A DNA stretch of 10,380 bases from DASPWV01 sp046727855 (GTDB lineage Bacteria > Acidobacteriota > Vicinamibacteria > Vicinamibacterales > UBA2999), in contig JBKPDL010000016.1 of NCBI GenBank assembly GCA_046727855.1, positions 1 to 10,380 of the forward strand. Direction: 5' to 3'. Positions 1 to 6,846 of this stretch are shown here, in pieces. Both the position numbers and the translations under genes were made by a program. The notes beneath the pieces were generated by a model, which did not search any database, was not told the DNA's origin, and saw only the letters and a program-made list of their open reading frames with translations. The first letter of the stretch is position 1. Each line of letters starts with the position of its first letter.

Positions 1-157
1 TGGATGTCTCCGCGCGAGAACGGTTCCACTCACTCAACTCGGCGCGACAGCGGCAATCGTCGCCGCAAACGATGTTGATGGTGTTGGCGCTCAACTTGCG
101 TCTGCCTCCGCCGCGAATCCTCCGCAATGCCTGCCGCTCCAGACGAACGGGGCGACG

Positions 158-724
158 ATGTTCTCGAGAATCGCATGTCCGGTCCTGCTGTCTTTCCCTT
201 TCTTGACCAACACTCTGTCGGCGTCTACGTCTGATGTTGTCGATCTGGCGGCCAGCCTTATCGGCCGGCCGTATGTCTGGGGCGCCGAAGGACCCAACTC
301 TTTCGACTGCTCCGGGCTCACCCAGTATGTGTTCGGCGAATTTGGCGTCGACCTCCCCCGCCGCGCCGTCAGTCAATCCGAAGTTGGCGACGCGGCTCGC
401 CGGCTGCGGCGCGGGGACCTCGTGTTCTTTTCGTCGGATACGCGCCGGTCGCTCGTCACGCACGTCGGCATCTACGAAGGCGGCGGCGTGATGGTAAACG
501 CGAGCAAGCGGCATGGACGCGTGCGCCGCGACGACCTGAATGAAGAGTATTGGGCAACGCGCTTGATGTTTGCGAGGCGGGTCACCGACACGATTGCGCG
601 CGCTGATGATCGCGAACCTGAAACGCCTCGAGAAGCGCCACGCACCGAACAGCGTGGAAACACACGAAAAGAGGCGGTGCGAGCAATCGGCCGCGTAGCA
701 GAGATTCTGCTCCGTCATCGCTGA
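158..724 (+). CDS. Secreted NlpC/P60-family cell-wall hydrolase
   Basis: Probable peptidoglycan endopeptidase acting in the periplasm. Residues 1-22 resemble a signal peptide (MFSRIACPVLLSFPFLTNTLSA). The NlpC/P60 domain covers about 26-140: the entry motif IGRPYVWGAEGP is followed by the catalytic-Cys motif FDCSGL (Cys51), the RRGDLVFF strand and the catalytic-His motif THVGIY (His102). The third polar residue appears to be Asn114 (VNAS), where many members have His; polar substitutes occur in the family. The tail from about 148 is charged and looks disordered. At 188 aa it is a minimal single-domain enzyme without LysM or SH3 modules. The start is uncertain: no clear ribosome site precedes ATG 158, and the reading frame stays open upstream to the window edge with no ATG, GTG or TTG in it, so a longer protein is possible. 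It converges on the peroxiredoxin gene. The family call is secure; the substrate is unknown. Confidence 0.88.
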   Translation: MFSRIACPVLLSFPFLTNTLSASTSDVVDLAASLIGRPYVWGAEGPNSFDCSGLTQYVFGEFGVDLPRRAVSQSEVGDAARRLRRGDLVFFSSDTRRSLVTHVGIYEGGGVMVNASKRHGRVRRDDLNEEYWATRLMFARRVTDTIARADDREPETPREAPRTEQRGNTRKEAVRAIGRVAEILLRHR

Positions 725-821
725 TCACGGTTCCAGGTTCGAAGTTCCGCGGTTCAGGATTCTGAGTTCCGAGGTCCCGAGGTTCCGACGTTCAGGGAAC
801 CCCGGAACCTCGGAACCCTGA
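725..821. repeat. Word array A (GGTTCCGA-type) with hairpin between convergent genes
   Basis: The whole gap between the NlpC/P60 stop and the peroxiredoxin stop consists of degenerate 7-8-nt units close to GGTTCCGA (ggttcca, ggttcga, gttccga, ggtcccga, ggttccga). After about 795 these switch to the reverse complement (ggaaccc, cggaacct, cggaaccc). A perfect 11-bp inverted repeat, CCGAGGTTCCG at 777-787 with its complement at 803-813, encloses a 15-nt loop. The left arm is much longer than the right. The hairpin lies 3' of both convergent genes, so it could act as a two-way terminator, but neither strand has a clear U-tract. It has the same architecture as three other arrays in the window but different sequence. 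Confidence 0.8.
777..813. terminator. Possible bidirectional terminator hairpin
   Basis: An 11-bp perfect stem (777-787 with 803-813) with a 15-nt loop lies between two convergent stop codons. The stem is GC-rich. No run of T follows on either strand, so intrinsic termination is not established; mRNA 3'-end protection is an alternative. Confidence 0.35.
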
Positions 822-1484
822 CTATCCCCGCGGCTGCGGCACGATCCGCAGATACGGCTTCGGCGCGTTCCATCCCTGCGGGTACGTCTTCTTCGCCTCG
901 TCATCCGAGACCGAGCCGGCGATGATCACGTCCTCGCCCTGCTTCCAGTTCACCGGCGTCGCCACCTTGTGCTTCGCCGTCAACTGGATCGAGTCGATCA
1001 CGCGCAGCACCTCGTCGAAGTTCCGGCCCGTGGTCATCGGATACGCGAAGTGCAGCTTGATCTTCTTGTCGGGACCGATGACGAACACGGTGCGGACCGT
1101 AGCGTTGTCGGCGGGCGTTCTGCCCTCGCACGTGCCTTCGAGGTCCGCGGGCAGCATGCCGTACTGCTTCGACACTTCGAGATCGGTGTCGCCAATCATC
1201 GGGTAGTTTGGCGCAAACCCCTGTGTTTCCTTGATGTCGTTGGCCCAGCGCGAGTGGTTCTCGACCGGATCGACGCTCAAGCCGATCACCTTGACCCCGC
1301 GCTTGTCGAACTCAGGCTTGAGCTTGGCCATGTATCCGAGCTCGGTGGTGCACACCGGCGTGAAATCCTTCGGGTGCGAGAACAAAACCGCCCACGAATC
1401 GCCGATCCACTCGTGGAACCGGACGCGACCCTCGGTCGTGTTGGCCTCGAAATCGGGCGCAACGTCGCCTATTTTCAAACTCAT
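822..1484 (-). CDS. 1-Cys peroxiredoxin (Prx6 family)
   Basis: Cytosolic thiol peroxidase that reduces hydrogen peroxide, alkyl hydroperoxides or peroxynitrite. It is 220 aa, the usual length for Prx6-type enzymes (AhpC/TSA domain plus C-terminal peroxiredoxin domain). The peroxidatic cysteine is Cys45 in PKDFTPVCTTEL, with Thr42 and Pro43 in the conserved PxxxT/SxxC arrangement; the active-site Arg is Arg131 in NATVRTVFVIGP. The Prx6-typical PVNWKQGEDVIIAGSVSD and PKPYLR segments are present. A second cysteine, Cys119 in EGTCEGRTPADN, lies 12 residues before Arg131; whether it serves as a resolving residue is unknown. The start is supported by a good ribosome site (GGAGGT, 1491-1496 on the opposite strand, about 6 nt upstream). 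The gap to the upstream VWA gene is only 65 bp with no obvious terminator, so read-through from that operon is possible. A weak TATTCT -10-like site at 1519-1524 could give it its own promoter. Confidence 0.96.
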   Translation of the reverse strand: MSLKIGDVAPDFEANTTEGRVRFHEWIGDSWAVLFSHPKDFTPVCTTELGYMAKLKPEFDKRGVKVIGLSVDPVENHSRWANDIKETQGFAPNYPMIGDTDLEVSKQYGMLPADLEGTCEGRTPADNATVRTVFVIGPDKKIKLHFAYPMTTGRNFDEVLRVIDSIQLTAKHKVATPVNWKQGEDVIIAGSVSDDEAKKTYPQGWNAPKPYLRIVPQPRG

Positions 1485-1549
1485 TTCCGCACCTCCGCTT
1501 TCCTTTGGATGACCGATAAGAATACCCCGTTACCGCCTCAGGGGACGCG

Positions 1550-2638
1550 CTACCAGAGCGCGTGCTGCAGGACGAGCGCGGCGGCGCCGGCGCCGGCGAG
1601 TAGAAAGGCGAGGGCCGCGGCCTCGCGAATAAAGAGCAACCCTGCGGCGGCGGCGATTCCGGCGGCACACAATAGCCACCAGTAAAGATCGGTGTGCACT
1701 TCCACCGCGCCGAGGGCGGGCGCGAGGCGCCGCCCCGCATCCACGATGGCGTTGGCGATCTCGCGATCGGGCACGCGATCGAGCTCGAAGTACCGGCCGC
1801 CACCGGCCGACGCAATTCGCTGCAGGGCAGGCCGATCGAGGCGCGACACGAGCGGCGGCAGTTCGTCGGGCGGCGTCTCCTCGTCGAGGTCGGGCACCAC
1901 CGGCATGCGCCCGCCGCTCAGCGATCCGACGCCGATCACGAACACGGGAATACCTCGTTGGATCGCCAGCTCCAGCGATTTTGCAACTTCCCCGCTCCAT
2001 GCCTCGCCATCCGATAACAGCACAAACAGCTTGGCGTTTGGCGATCGGCCGTGAATCTCCTCGTCCTTGTCGATCAGGCGCAAGCCCCAATACACGCCGA
2101 GCTCGAGATTGGTATCCCACGTGGTTGCGTCTTCGAGTCGGAACGGCGCCTGGTGCTGCAGGTGATCGAGAAAGAAAAACAGCGTGTTCGGATCGCGCGT
2201 GAGACGCACCTGCGGCGCCGCGATGTGCGCGAAGGCCGCGAGCGCAATGCGGTCCTCGCGCCAGCTCAAGGCATCGCCGAGGGCGCGCAGAAACCGCATC
2301 GATCGGCTCCAGCGATCCTGCGCGCCGGCGACGTCGCTCACACGCATCGACGCCGACGCGTCCTGCAGAATGACGACGTCGACACCGGCGCGGCGTAATG
2401 TCTTCGCCGGCGCAGCGGGCTTGGCAACCGCGATGATCAACAGCACGCTGGCGACGGCAACGCCCAACCAGAACGGCAGGTCGCCAACGAAGCCGAAGCG
2501 CTGTCGCGTGGGGACGATGCGCCGGGAGACCAACTGGCGAACGTCACGACGCCGCTGCACGAAGCGCCAGAGGCACAGTCCTACCAGCAGCAGCGGTACG
2601 ATTACGAACCACAGGTAGTCGGGTTCTCGAAAGACCAC
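1550..2638 (-). CDS. Membrane-anchored VWA protein, BatB/MxaL-like
   Basis: A 362-aa membrane protein with a von Willebrand factor A domain, the last gene of the MoxR operon. Two N-terminal membrane segments (about 8-26 and 54-73) are followed by the VWA domain (about 86-290) and one or two C-terminal hydrophobic segments (about 319-337 and 341-358). The metal-binding MIDAS motif is complete: DASAS (Asp93, Ser95, Ser97), Thr176 in WDTNLE, and Asp210 in LLSDGE. This matches BatA/BatB-type proteins and MxaC/MxaL of methylotrophs; the position fits MxaL or BatB. The start is GTG at 2638, five bases after the stop of the upstream gene, whose TGA is embedded in a GAGGA ribosome site (2641-2645); the spacing is short, suggesting translational coupling. 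Family and topology are clear; the binding partner is not visible from sequence. Confidence 0.87.
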   Translation of the reverse strand: MVFREPDYLWFVIVPLLLVGLCLWRFVQRRRDVRQLVSRRIVPTRQRFGFVGDLPFWLGVAVASVLLIIAVAKPAAPAKTLRRAGVDVVILQDASASMRVSDVAGAQDRWSRSMRFLRALGDALSWREDRIALAAFAHIAAPQVRLTRDPNTLFFFLDHLQHQAPFRLEDATTWDTNLELGVYWGLRLIDKDEEIHGRSPNAKLFVLLSDGEAWSGEVAKSLELAIQRGIPVFVIGVGSLSGGRMPVVPDLDEETPPDELPPLVSRLDRPALQRIASAGGGRYFELDRVPDREIANAIVDAGRRLAPALGAVEVHTDLYWWLLCAAGIAAAAGLLFIREAAALAFLLAGAGAAALVLQHALW

Positions 2639-2643
2639 GATCC

Positions 2644-3273
2644 TCAGCCCTTGCGCAGCGGCTTGCCTCCGGCGTTGGGTTCAGGCTGCGCTTCGCGATC
2701 CCCGAACTCCATCGGTGCGATGATCTCGAACTCCTCGCCCTTGGTGCCCGGCGGCGGTCCGCCGGGACGGCCGTGGATGGTGGGTCCGGCCGGAAGATCG
2801 ACGGCACGCGGCTCGGGGGGCGCCGATGCTCGCGTTGTCGATGAGGCCAGCGGTTTCCCGCGGCTGATCGCCTCGCGCAACCGGGCGACAAACTCGTAGT
2901 TGTACGCGGCGTCGGCAACAAACGGTCCTGACTTCAACACCGACGCGTACGACTGCAGCACCGCCTCGAGCTGCTGCAGGTGCGTCTGACGCGGCGGCGC
3001 CTCGCGCTGCGTCTTTCGGAACGCGGCGTTGGCGGAGAGCAACAGCCGCTCGATATCCGGATCGCGATTCGCGGGCCCGGACACGGAGATCACGCGGTCG
3101 TACTCACCGCGCCAGTATTCGGATTTTGGGTTGTCCCATCCGACATGGCGAAGCGTGGCCACGCGCTCGCGGTCGTCCGCGTCCGCACGCAGGCGCCGCG
3201 CCTCTCCGACCGCGAAGGCCGACGCAGCAAAGAGCGCCAGGGCAAGTACCACGCCAATGGTCAGTTGTCTCAT
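2644..3273 (-). CDS. Small membrane-anchored protein between the two VWA genes, MxaK-like by position
   Basis: A 209-aa protein with no firmly recognised domain. Residues 1-22 form a signal anchor or signal peptide (LTIGVVLALALFAASAFAVG). The central part, about 50-140, is helical and TPR-like: DPDIERLLLSANAAFRK, then LQSYASVLKSGPFVADAAYNYEFVARL across 108-134, reminiscent of the TPR protein in Bat operons and of MxaK. The tail is proline-rich (about 150-180) and ends in an acidic motif (EEFEIIAPMEFGDREAQPEP), which may be a docking segment. The start has a good ribosome site, GAGGA (3281-3285) seven bases before ATG. It lies between two VWA genes as mxaK lies between mxaC and mxaL, but is separated from the upstream one by repeat array B. 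MxaK or BatC equivalence is inferred from order, size and topology. Confidence 0.72.
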   Translation of the reverse strand: MRQLTIGVVLALALFAASAFAVGEARRLRADADDRERVATLRHVGWDNPKSEYWRGEYDRVISVSGPANRDPDIERLLLSANAAFRKTQREAPPRQTHLQQLEAVLQSYASVLKSGPFVADAAYNYEFVARLREAISRGKPLASSTTRASAPPEPRAVDLPAGPTIHGRPGGPPPGTKGEEFEIIAPMEFGDREAQPEPNAGGKPLRKG

Positions 3274-3295
3274 CGGTTCATCCTCGCAGATTCAC

Positions 3296-3457
3296 AGGGA
3301 GATCAGGGAGGTCAGGGAGGAGTCAACACGGAGATCAGGGAGGTCAGGGAGAAAAAAGTTCTTCTCATCTCTCCCCGATCTCCCCGGGCTCCCTGTTATC
3401 TCTCCCTGATCTCCCCGACCTCCCCGTTATCTCTCCCCGATCTCCCTGATCTCCCAG
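3296..3457. repeat. Word array B (GGGAGATCAGGGAGGTC-type) inside the VWA operon
   Basis: The left arm is purine-rich and contains two perfect 21-nt copies beginning GAGATCAGGGAGG (3299-3319 and 3331-3351). A short centre (about 3352-3363, with A6) leads to a pyrimidine-rich right arm of three phased 31-nt units (3364-3456). Nested perfect pairings exist: 3297-3310 with 3442-3455 (14 bp) and 3330-3342 with 3402-3414 (13 bp). Most differences between copies are C/T on the right arm, many of which keep wobble pairing in one transcript. The array fills the 191-bp gap between two codirectional genes and would be transcribed as a long hairpin in the operon mRNA. Confidence 0.88.
3364..3456. repeat. 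Three phased 31-nt tandem repeats
   Basis: Units start at 3364, 3395 and 3426, each exactly 31 nt. Units 2 and 3 both begin GTTATCTCTCCC; a fourth GTTATC at 3457 marks the start of a truncated unit. Inside each unit the word ATCTCCC(C/T)GA(C/T)CTCCC recurs at a shorter period, so the array is repetitive at two scales. It forms the right arm of array B. Confidence 0.9.
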
Positions 3458-3464
3458 TTATCAT

Positions 3465-4565
3465 TCACGGCAGCGTCTGAAACCTGCCGCTCGACAGCTT
3501 GAGACCGGCCGCACCGCACCAGAACGCGGCCGCAATCAGTGCGAAGGGCGCGAACTCCGCTTTCTGCGTCGCGTACCGCTTCACGCGAATCGTGCCCGCG
3601 GCGAGCCGGTCGATGTCGCGAATCGCGCGCATCAAGCTCGCCTCGTCGCTCGCCGCATAGAACTTGCCCCCGGTCTTTTCGACCGCGCCCTTCCAGAGCG
3701 CGTCCGGGATGATGTCGCCGAGTGCCTTGTCATAGTTGGTGCGTACGAAGTACAGCGGAATCTTGTTGTCTACTGCGCTCTGAAGGATTTCGTCGAGGCT
3801 GACGCCCTGAAACTCCGCGCGCGTGTCTTCACCGTCGGTGAAGATGACCATGAGGTTGCCGGAGGCCTCCAGAAAATCAAACGCCTTGAACAATCCGATG
3901 CTCTGCTCTACGGCATGGGCGATGATCGTCCCGCGATCGGGAAAGAGCGAGAACTCGACGGGATCGCTGATCAGATTGATGCTCAACAGAATGTTGTCGT
4001 AATCGTTGGTGAACGGCGTGATCACGTAGGCCTGGTTGCCGAACTCGACGAGCGCAATCAGGTCCTGGTGCCTGCCTTTGCGCCGCAACTGCACGAACTG
4101 TTCGGCCGCAGCGACGGTGGTGTAGAAGGCCGGGCCGTTCGGAGAGCGCGTCTTGAGCGTTTCAGTCTTGAACGACGTCGACATGCTGGTCGACGCGTCG
4201 ATCATGAGACTGATGCGGCGACCGGGAAATGTGGCGTCCTCCTGCACGAGCGCCGCGTAGGGATCGGCAATCGCCAGAAGCGCAAACGACAGACCGGCGA
4301 CAAACAGCGCGAGCGGCAGGTGACGCAGCCACGCGAGATGAGGCGACTCCCAGTGCCGCAGCAGCGCGGGGATGCCGGCCCCGCGCCCGCGCCGCTGCGA
4401 CAGCAGCAGGCGGATGGTCAGGAGCAACAGCAGCATGCCAACCATCGACGTGAGGAACAGTCGTGCTTCGTCGCGGTGCCAGTAGCGCAGCGTGGCGATG
4501 CTCACGTCACGCCAGTCTGCGGCTTGCTGCTGCAGCAACTGCTCGAGTCGCGCGATGAATGTCAT
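3465..4565 (-). CDS. Membrane-anchored VWA protein, BatA/MxaC-like
   Basis: A 366-aa membrane protein with a central von Willebrand A domain. Membrane segments lie at about 36-55 and 83-101, with one near the C-terminus (about 338-355). The VWA domain (about 117-325) carries a complete MIDAS: DASTS (Asp123, Ser125, Ser127), Thr213 in RGTIIAHAVEQS, and Asp244 in IFTDGEDTR. The first 35 residues are a charged, Gln-rich helix ahead of the first membrane span. Its ATG overlaps the stop of the BatD/MxaA-like gene in an ATGA arrangement (4562-4565), and no separate ribosome site is visible, so translation is probably coupled. Position and topology fit MxaC in mxaRSACKL or BatA in Bat operons. Array B follows its stop codon directly. 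MoxR ATPases usually act on partners with such MIDAS-bearing VWA domains. Confidence 0.88.
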   Translation of the reverse strand: MTFIARLEQLLQQQAADWRDVSIATLRYWHRDEARLFLTSMVGMLLLLLTIRLLLSQRRGRGAGIPALLRHWESPHLAWLRHLPLALFVAGLSFALLAIADPYAALVQEDATFPGRRISLMIDASTSMSTSFKTETLKTRSPNGPAFYTTVAAAEQFVQLRRKGRHQDLIALVEFGNQAYVITPFTNDYDNILLSINLISDPVEFSLFPDRGTIIAHAVEQSIGLFKAFDFLEASGNLMVIFTDGEDTRAEFQGVSLDEILQSAVDNKIPLYFVRTNYDKALGDIIPDALWKGAVEKTGGKFYAASDEASLMRAIRDIDRLAAGTIRVKRYATQKAEFAPFALIAAAFWCGAAGLKLSSGRFQTLP

Positions 4566-5725
4566 CGGGATGGCGACGGCGTCAACCAGGTAAACCAGCG
4601 TCGTTCGCGGCGCAGCTGATGGACGACCTGCAGCGCCGATGTCACAGCTTCGTCCGCAGGTTCGGCCGGCTTCGCCGAGTACTGCGCGTGCGTCAGCGTT
4701 TGGAGCGATGCGTGCAGCGTTTCGAGGCGCGTGCGGCGCTCGTGAGACGCCGTCAGCGGTAACAGCTCGATCTCACGTTTGATGTCGGCAGGCGTAATCG
4801 GACTCGTGACGGCGGAACGGCGCTTTCTGATCAGCCCGCGGGAGACCACGACGCGGCCTTCGGGCGTTTCGGCGCCCGACGCAAGAGCGCGATGCGGCAC
4901 ATGCCGCCCGAGCGCGAACGCTGCGGCCACGCGTAAAGCGGCAAGCGCGCGATTCAGCAGCGACGGATTCCACCCGCCGCGGCTTTCGCTTTGCACCGCG
5001 GCGAGTTCCGATGCCACCGCGCTCAGGACTGCGCCGTCCGATAGCCGCACCACGGCGCCCGTTGTGCGGCGGCGCGGCGCCAGCAGTGCCCGCACAATGG
5101 CCGCGACGAGAATCACGCCGCCGAGAATGCCAAGCGTCAGCGCCGCGATGTCGAGCATGCGCGCGCGAAAGCGCAGCGCCTCGATCGCGCCGAACGGTTC
5201 GTGTGACGCGTCACGGATGTCCGGGGCATCAGTCGGAACAAGCGACATCACACGAACGGCGACACCCGGCATCACGTACGTCAGATCGCGTCCTTCTGAC
5301 GCCTGCGTCTGTACGCGGCTTTCGACGCGATAGTGTATGACGAGCGGTGGCAGCGGCACATCCTTGCCAATTGCCGCCGGATCGATGATGCGTAGCCGGT
5401 ACTCGTATTGAAAAAACCGCCGCGCGCCGCGCCTCAGATCCGCGGGATGATCACCGCCAATCAGCTCGAATGGCGTCAGCTGAATCGTCTCCGCCGCCAA
5501 TTGCGTTTCATCGGGGACGACGCGCACGTTCGGTGTTTCCAGTACGGCGCAGGTCAGCGTCGCCAAAAACGGCTGACCAACCGCCACGGCACCCTCAGAC
5601 ATCCGCCACCAGCAGCGGAGCGGATCGACCTCGACGGGCTGCTCGCTTGTTGGCTGCGCCGCCGCGCTCGCGAGCGAATTCGAAATAAGAAATGCGAAAT
5701 GCAAAATGAAAACACGCACCTTCAT
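4562..5725 (-). CDS. BatD/MxaA-like signal-peptide membrane protein
   Basis: A 387-aa protein with a signal peptide (1-about 22, core FILHFAFLISNS, then LASAAAQ), a periplasmic beta-rich domain (about 30-180; RRFFQYEYRLRI and DVPLPPLVIHYRVESR resemble BatD-type repeats), one membrane span (about 191-215) and a cytoplasmic helical tail. It sits between the MoxR ATPase and the first VWA gene, the place of MxaA in mxaRSACKL. The chosen start, ATG 5725, has an AAAGG-type ribosome site about 8-10 nt upstream and gives a normal signal peptide. An alternative GTG at 5809 overlaps the MoxR stop (GTGA) but would add 28 charged residues translated from repeat array C. Residues 6-17 are encoded by the left arm of that array, so the signal-peptide core is repeat-derived. 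Sequence similarity to named BatD or MxaA proteins is only by pattern; the family call is moderately sure. Confidence 0.72.
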   Translation of the reverse strand: MKVRVFILHFAFLISNSLASAAAQPTSEQPVEVDPLRCWWRMSEGAVAVGQPFLATLTCAVLETPNVRVVPDETQLAAETIQLTPFELIGGDHPADLRRGARRFFQYEYRLRIIDPAAIGKDVPLPPLVIHYRVESRVQTQASEGRDLTYVMPGVAVRVMSLVPTDAPDIRDASHEPFGAIEALRFRARMLDIAALTLGILGGVILVAAIVRALLAPRRRTTGAVVRLSDGAVLSAVASELAAVQSESRGGWNPSLLNRALAALRVAAAFALGRHVPHRALASGAETPEGRVVVSRGLIRKRRSAVTSPITPADIKREIELLPLTASHERRTRLETLHASLQTLTHAQYSAKPAEPADEAVTSALQVVHQLRRERRWFTWLTPSPSR

Positions 5726-5797
5726 GCGTGCCGCCTTTCGCGCGTTGTTGCGTCTTGCATTTTGCATTTCGAATGTCGAATTTGGAATTTCGAATTG
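5676..5797. repeat. Word array C (AATTCGAAATGCAAAATG-type), partly coding
   Basis: An AT-rich inverted array in GC-rich surroundings. The left arm (5676-5710) contains AATTCGAAAT and CGAAATGCAAAATG; the right arm (5754-5797) is its reverse complement with one or two extra units. Perfect pairings are 5677-5686 with 5787-5796 (10 bp) and 5695-5708 with 5758-5771 (14 bp), around a 49-nt GC-rich centre that holds the ATG and ribosome site of the BatD/MxaA-like gene. The left arm is translated as that gene's signal-peptide core. On the operon transcript the hairpin would enclose the translation start in its loop, which could affect initiation. Confidence 0.85.
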
Positions 5798-5805
5798 GTG
5801 CGTAT

Positions 5806-6846
5806 TCACGGAATCGCCACCTCGTCGATCACATCACGGATCACCGCTTCCGTCGTCAACCCGTGACTGGCCGCATGCGGTCCCAGCCAGATCCGATGAC
5901 CCAGCACGAACGGCGCGAGGTCCTGGATATCTTCCGGGTACACCTCAGCGCGCCGATGCTGGAGCAGCGCCCATACTTTTGCCAACCGGCTCCACACGAT
6001 GATCGCGCGCGGGGAAGCGCCCAGATCGACGCCGCGTTCGACCAGCGCCGATGGCGAGTGCTGGTTCCAGTCGGTCTCAGGATTGTAGGGACGCGTCGCC
6101 GCGACGAGCCGCTGAATATAGCGGCCAAGGCGCTCGTGAAGAAAGACGTGCTCGGAGATCGCTCCGCGTAGCTGGATGATGCGCTGCTTGGCCATCAGCG
6201 GACTGAGGCGAACCCGCTTGAAGTCGAACGCCACGAGCTTTTCTTCTTCCTCGGCCGGCAGATAGCCGATGTTCACCATGGCGGCAAACCGATCGGTTGC
6301 GGCTTCTGACAGCGGAAACGTACCCTGGCCGAGCTCGACCGGATTCATCGTGGCAATCGCAAAGCTGAACGCCGGCAAATCGTACGTCGTCGAGCCGACA
6401 GTGACGGTTCGATCCTGCAGCCCCTCGAGAAACGCGCTCTGCGACTTGAGCGGAATGCGATTGATTTCGTCGAGCAGGATTACTTCGGCCGACGCCAACG
6501 GCCCGAATTCCGTGACCAGCTCGCCGGTCGCGGGATTGATCATCTGGAAGCCGACGACTTCGGTCGGCTGGAGGTCGGCCCGGCCCTGAAGGCGAGCGAA
6601 CTTGGCGTCGCTGATGGCGGCGAGAATCACGCCGAAAAAGGTTTTGCCGACACCAGGGACGCCGCGCAGCAGGAGATTGCCGGCGTTCACCTGACGCTCG
6701 TCGCGTTTATCGTAGGTCGTCGGAATCTCGGAGAGCAGCACGACGTTGGCGATCGCTTTGGGCGTGTCGTAACCGACGAGTGCTTTGCTGCTTTCGGCCA
6801 GGACGGCGATATGGAAGTCGATCGCCTCCTGCAGGTCGGGATGCAT
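5806..6846 (-). CDS. MoxR-family AAA+ ATPase
   Basis: A cytosolic AAA+ chaperone-like ATPase, 346 aa, the normal length for the family. Walker A is GVPGVGKT (62-69), Walker B is VILLDE (122-127), sensor 1 is ATMNP (Asn168), the arginine-finger region is LSEAATDRF (Arg186) and the sensor-2 motif is GASPRA. EGLQDRTVTV corresponds to the MoxR LEAMQERxVT segment. It is the first gene of the operon with the BatD-like and two VWA proteins, its usual partners; the DUF58 gene that commonly follows moxR is absent. ATG 6846 was preferred over an ATG at 6900 because the protein then begins in the conserved helical lead (MHPDLQEAIDF), and because a perfect TATAAT lies at 6863-6868 on this strand, about 17 bases upstream. 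No ribosome site is visible, so a very short leader is possible. Its stop overlaps a GTG in array C. Confidence 0.93.
   Translation of the reverse strand: MHPDLQEAIDFHIAVLAESSKALVGYDTPKAIANVVLLSEIPTTYDKRDERQVNAGNLLLRGVPGVGKTFFGVILAAISDAKFARLQGRADLQPTEVVGFQMINPATGELVTEFGPLASAEVILLDEINRIPLKSQSAFLEGLQDRTVTVGSTTYDLPAFSFAIATMNPVELGQGTFPLSEAATDRFAAMVNIGYLPAEEEEKLVAFDFKRVRLSPLMAKQRIIQLRGAISEHVFLHERLGRYIQRLVAATRPYNPETDWNQHSPSALVERGVDLGASPRAIIVWSRLAKVWALLQHRRAEVYPEDIQDLAPFVLGHRIWLGPHAASHGLTTEAVIRDVIDEVAIP

Noticed and set aside
72..218. Small plus-strand frame from ATG 72
   Set aside because: It is out of frame with and overlaps the NlpC/P60 gene, lacks a ribosome site, and is Arg/Cys-rich without features.
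969..1685. Plus-strand 238-codon frame antisense to the peroxiredoxin
   Set aside because: A composition shadow; the minus strand has intact Prx6 active-site motifs and a strong ribosome site.
3915..4619. Plus-strand 234-codon frame antisense to the first VWA gene
   Set aside because: Arg/Gln-rich low-complexity translation antisense to a gene with a full MIDAS motif.
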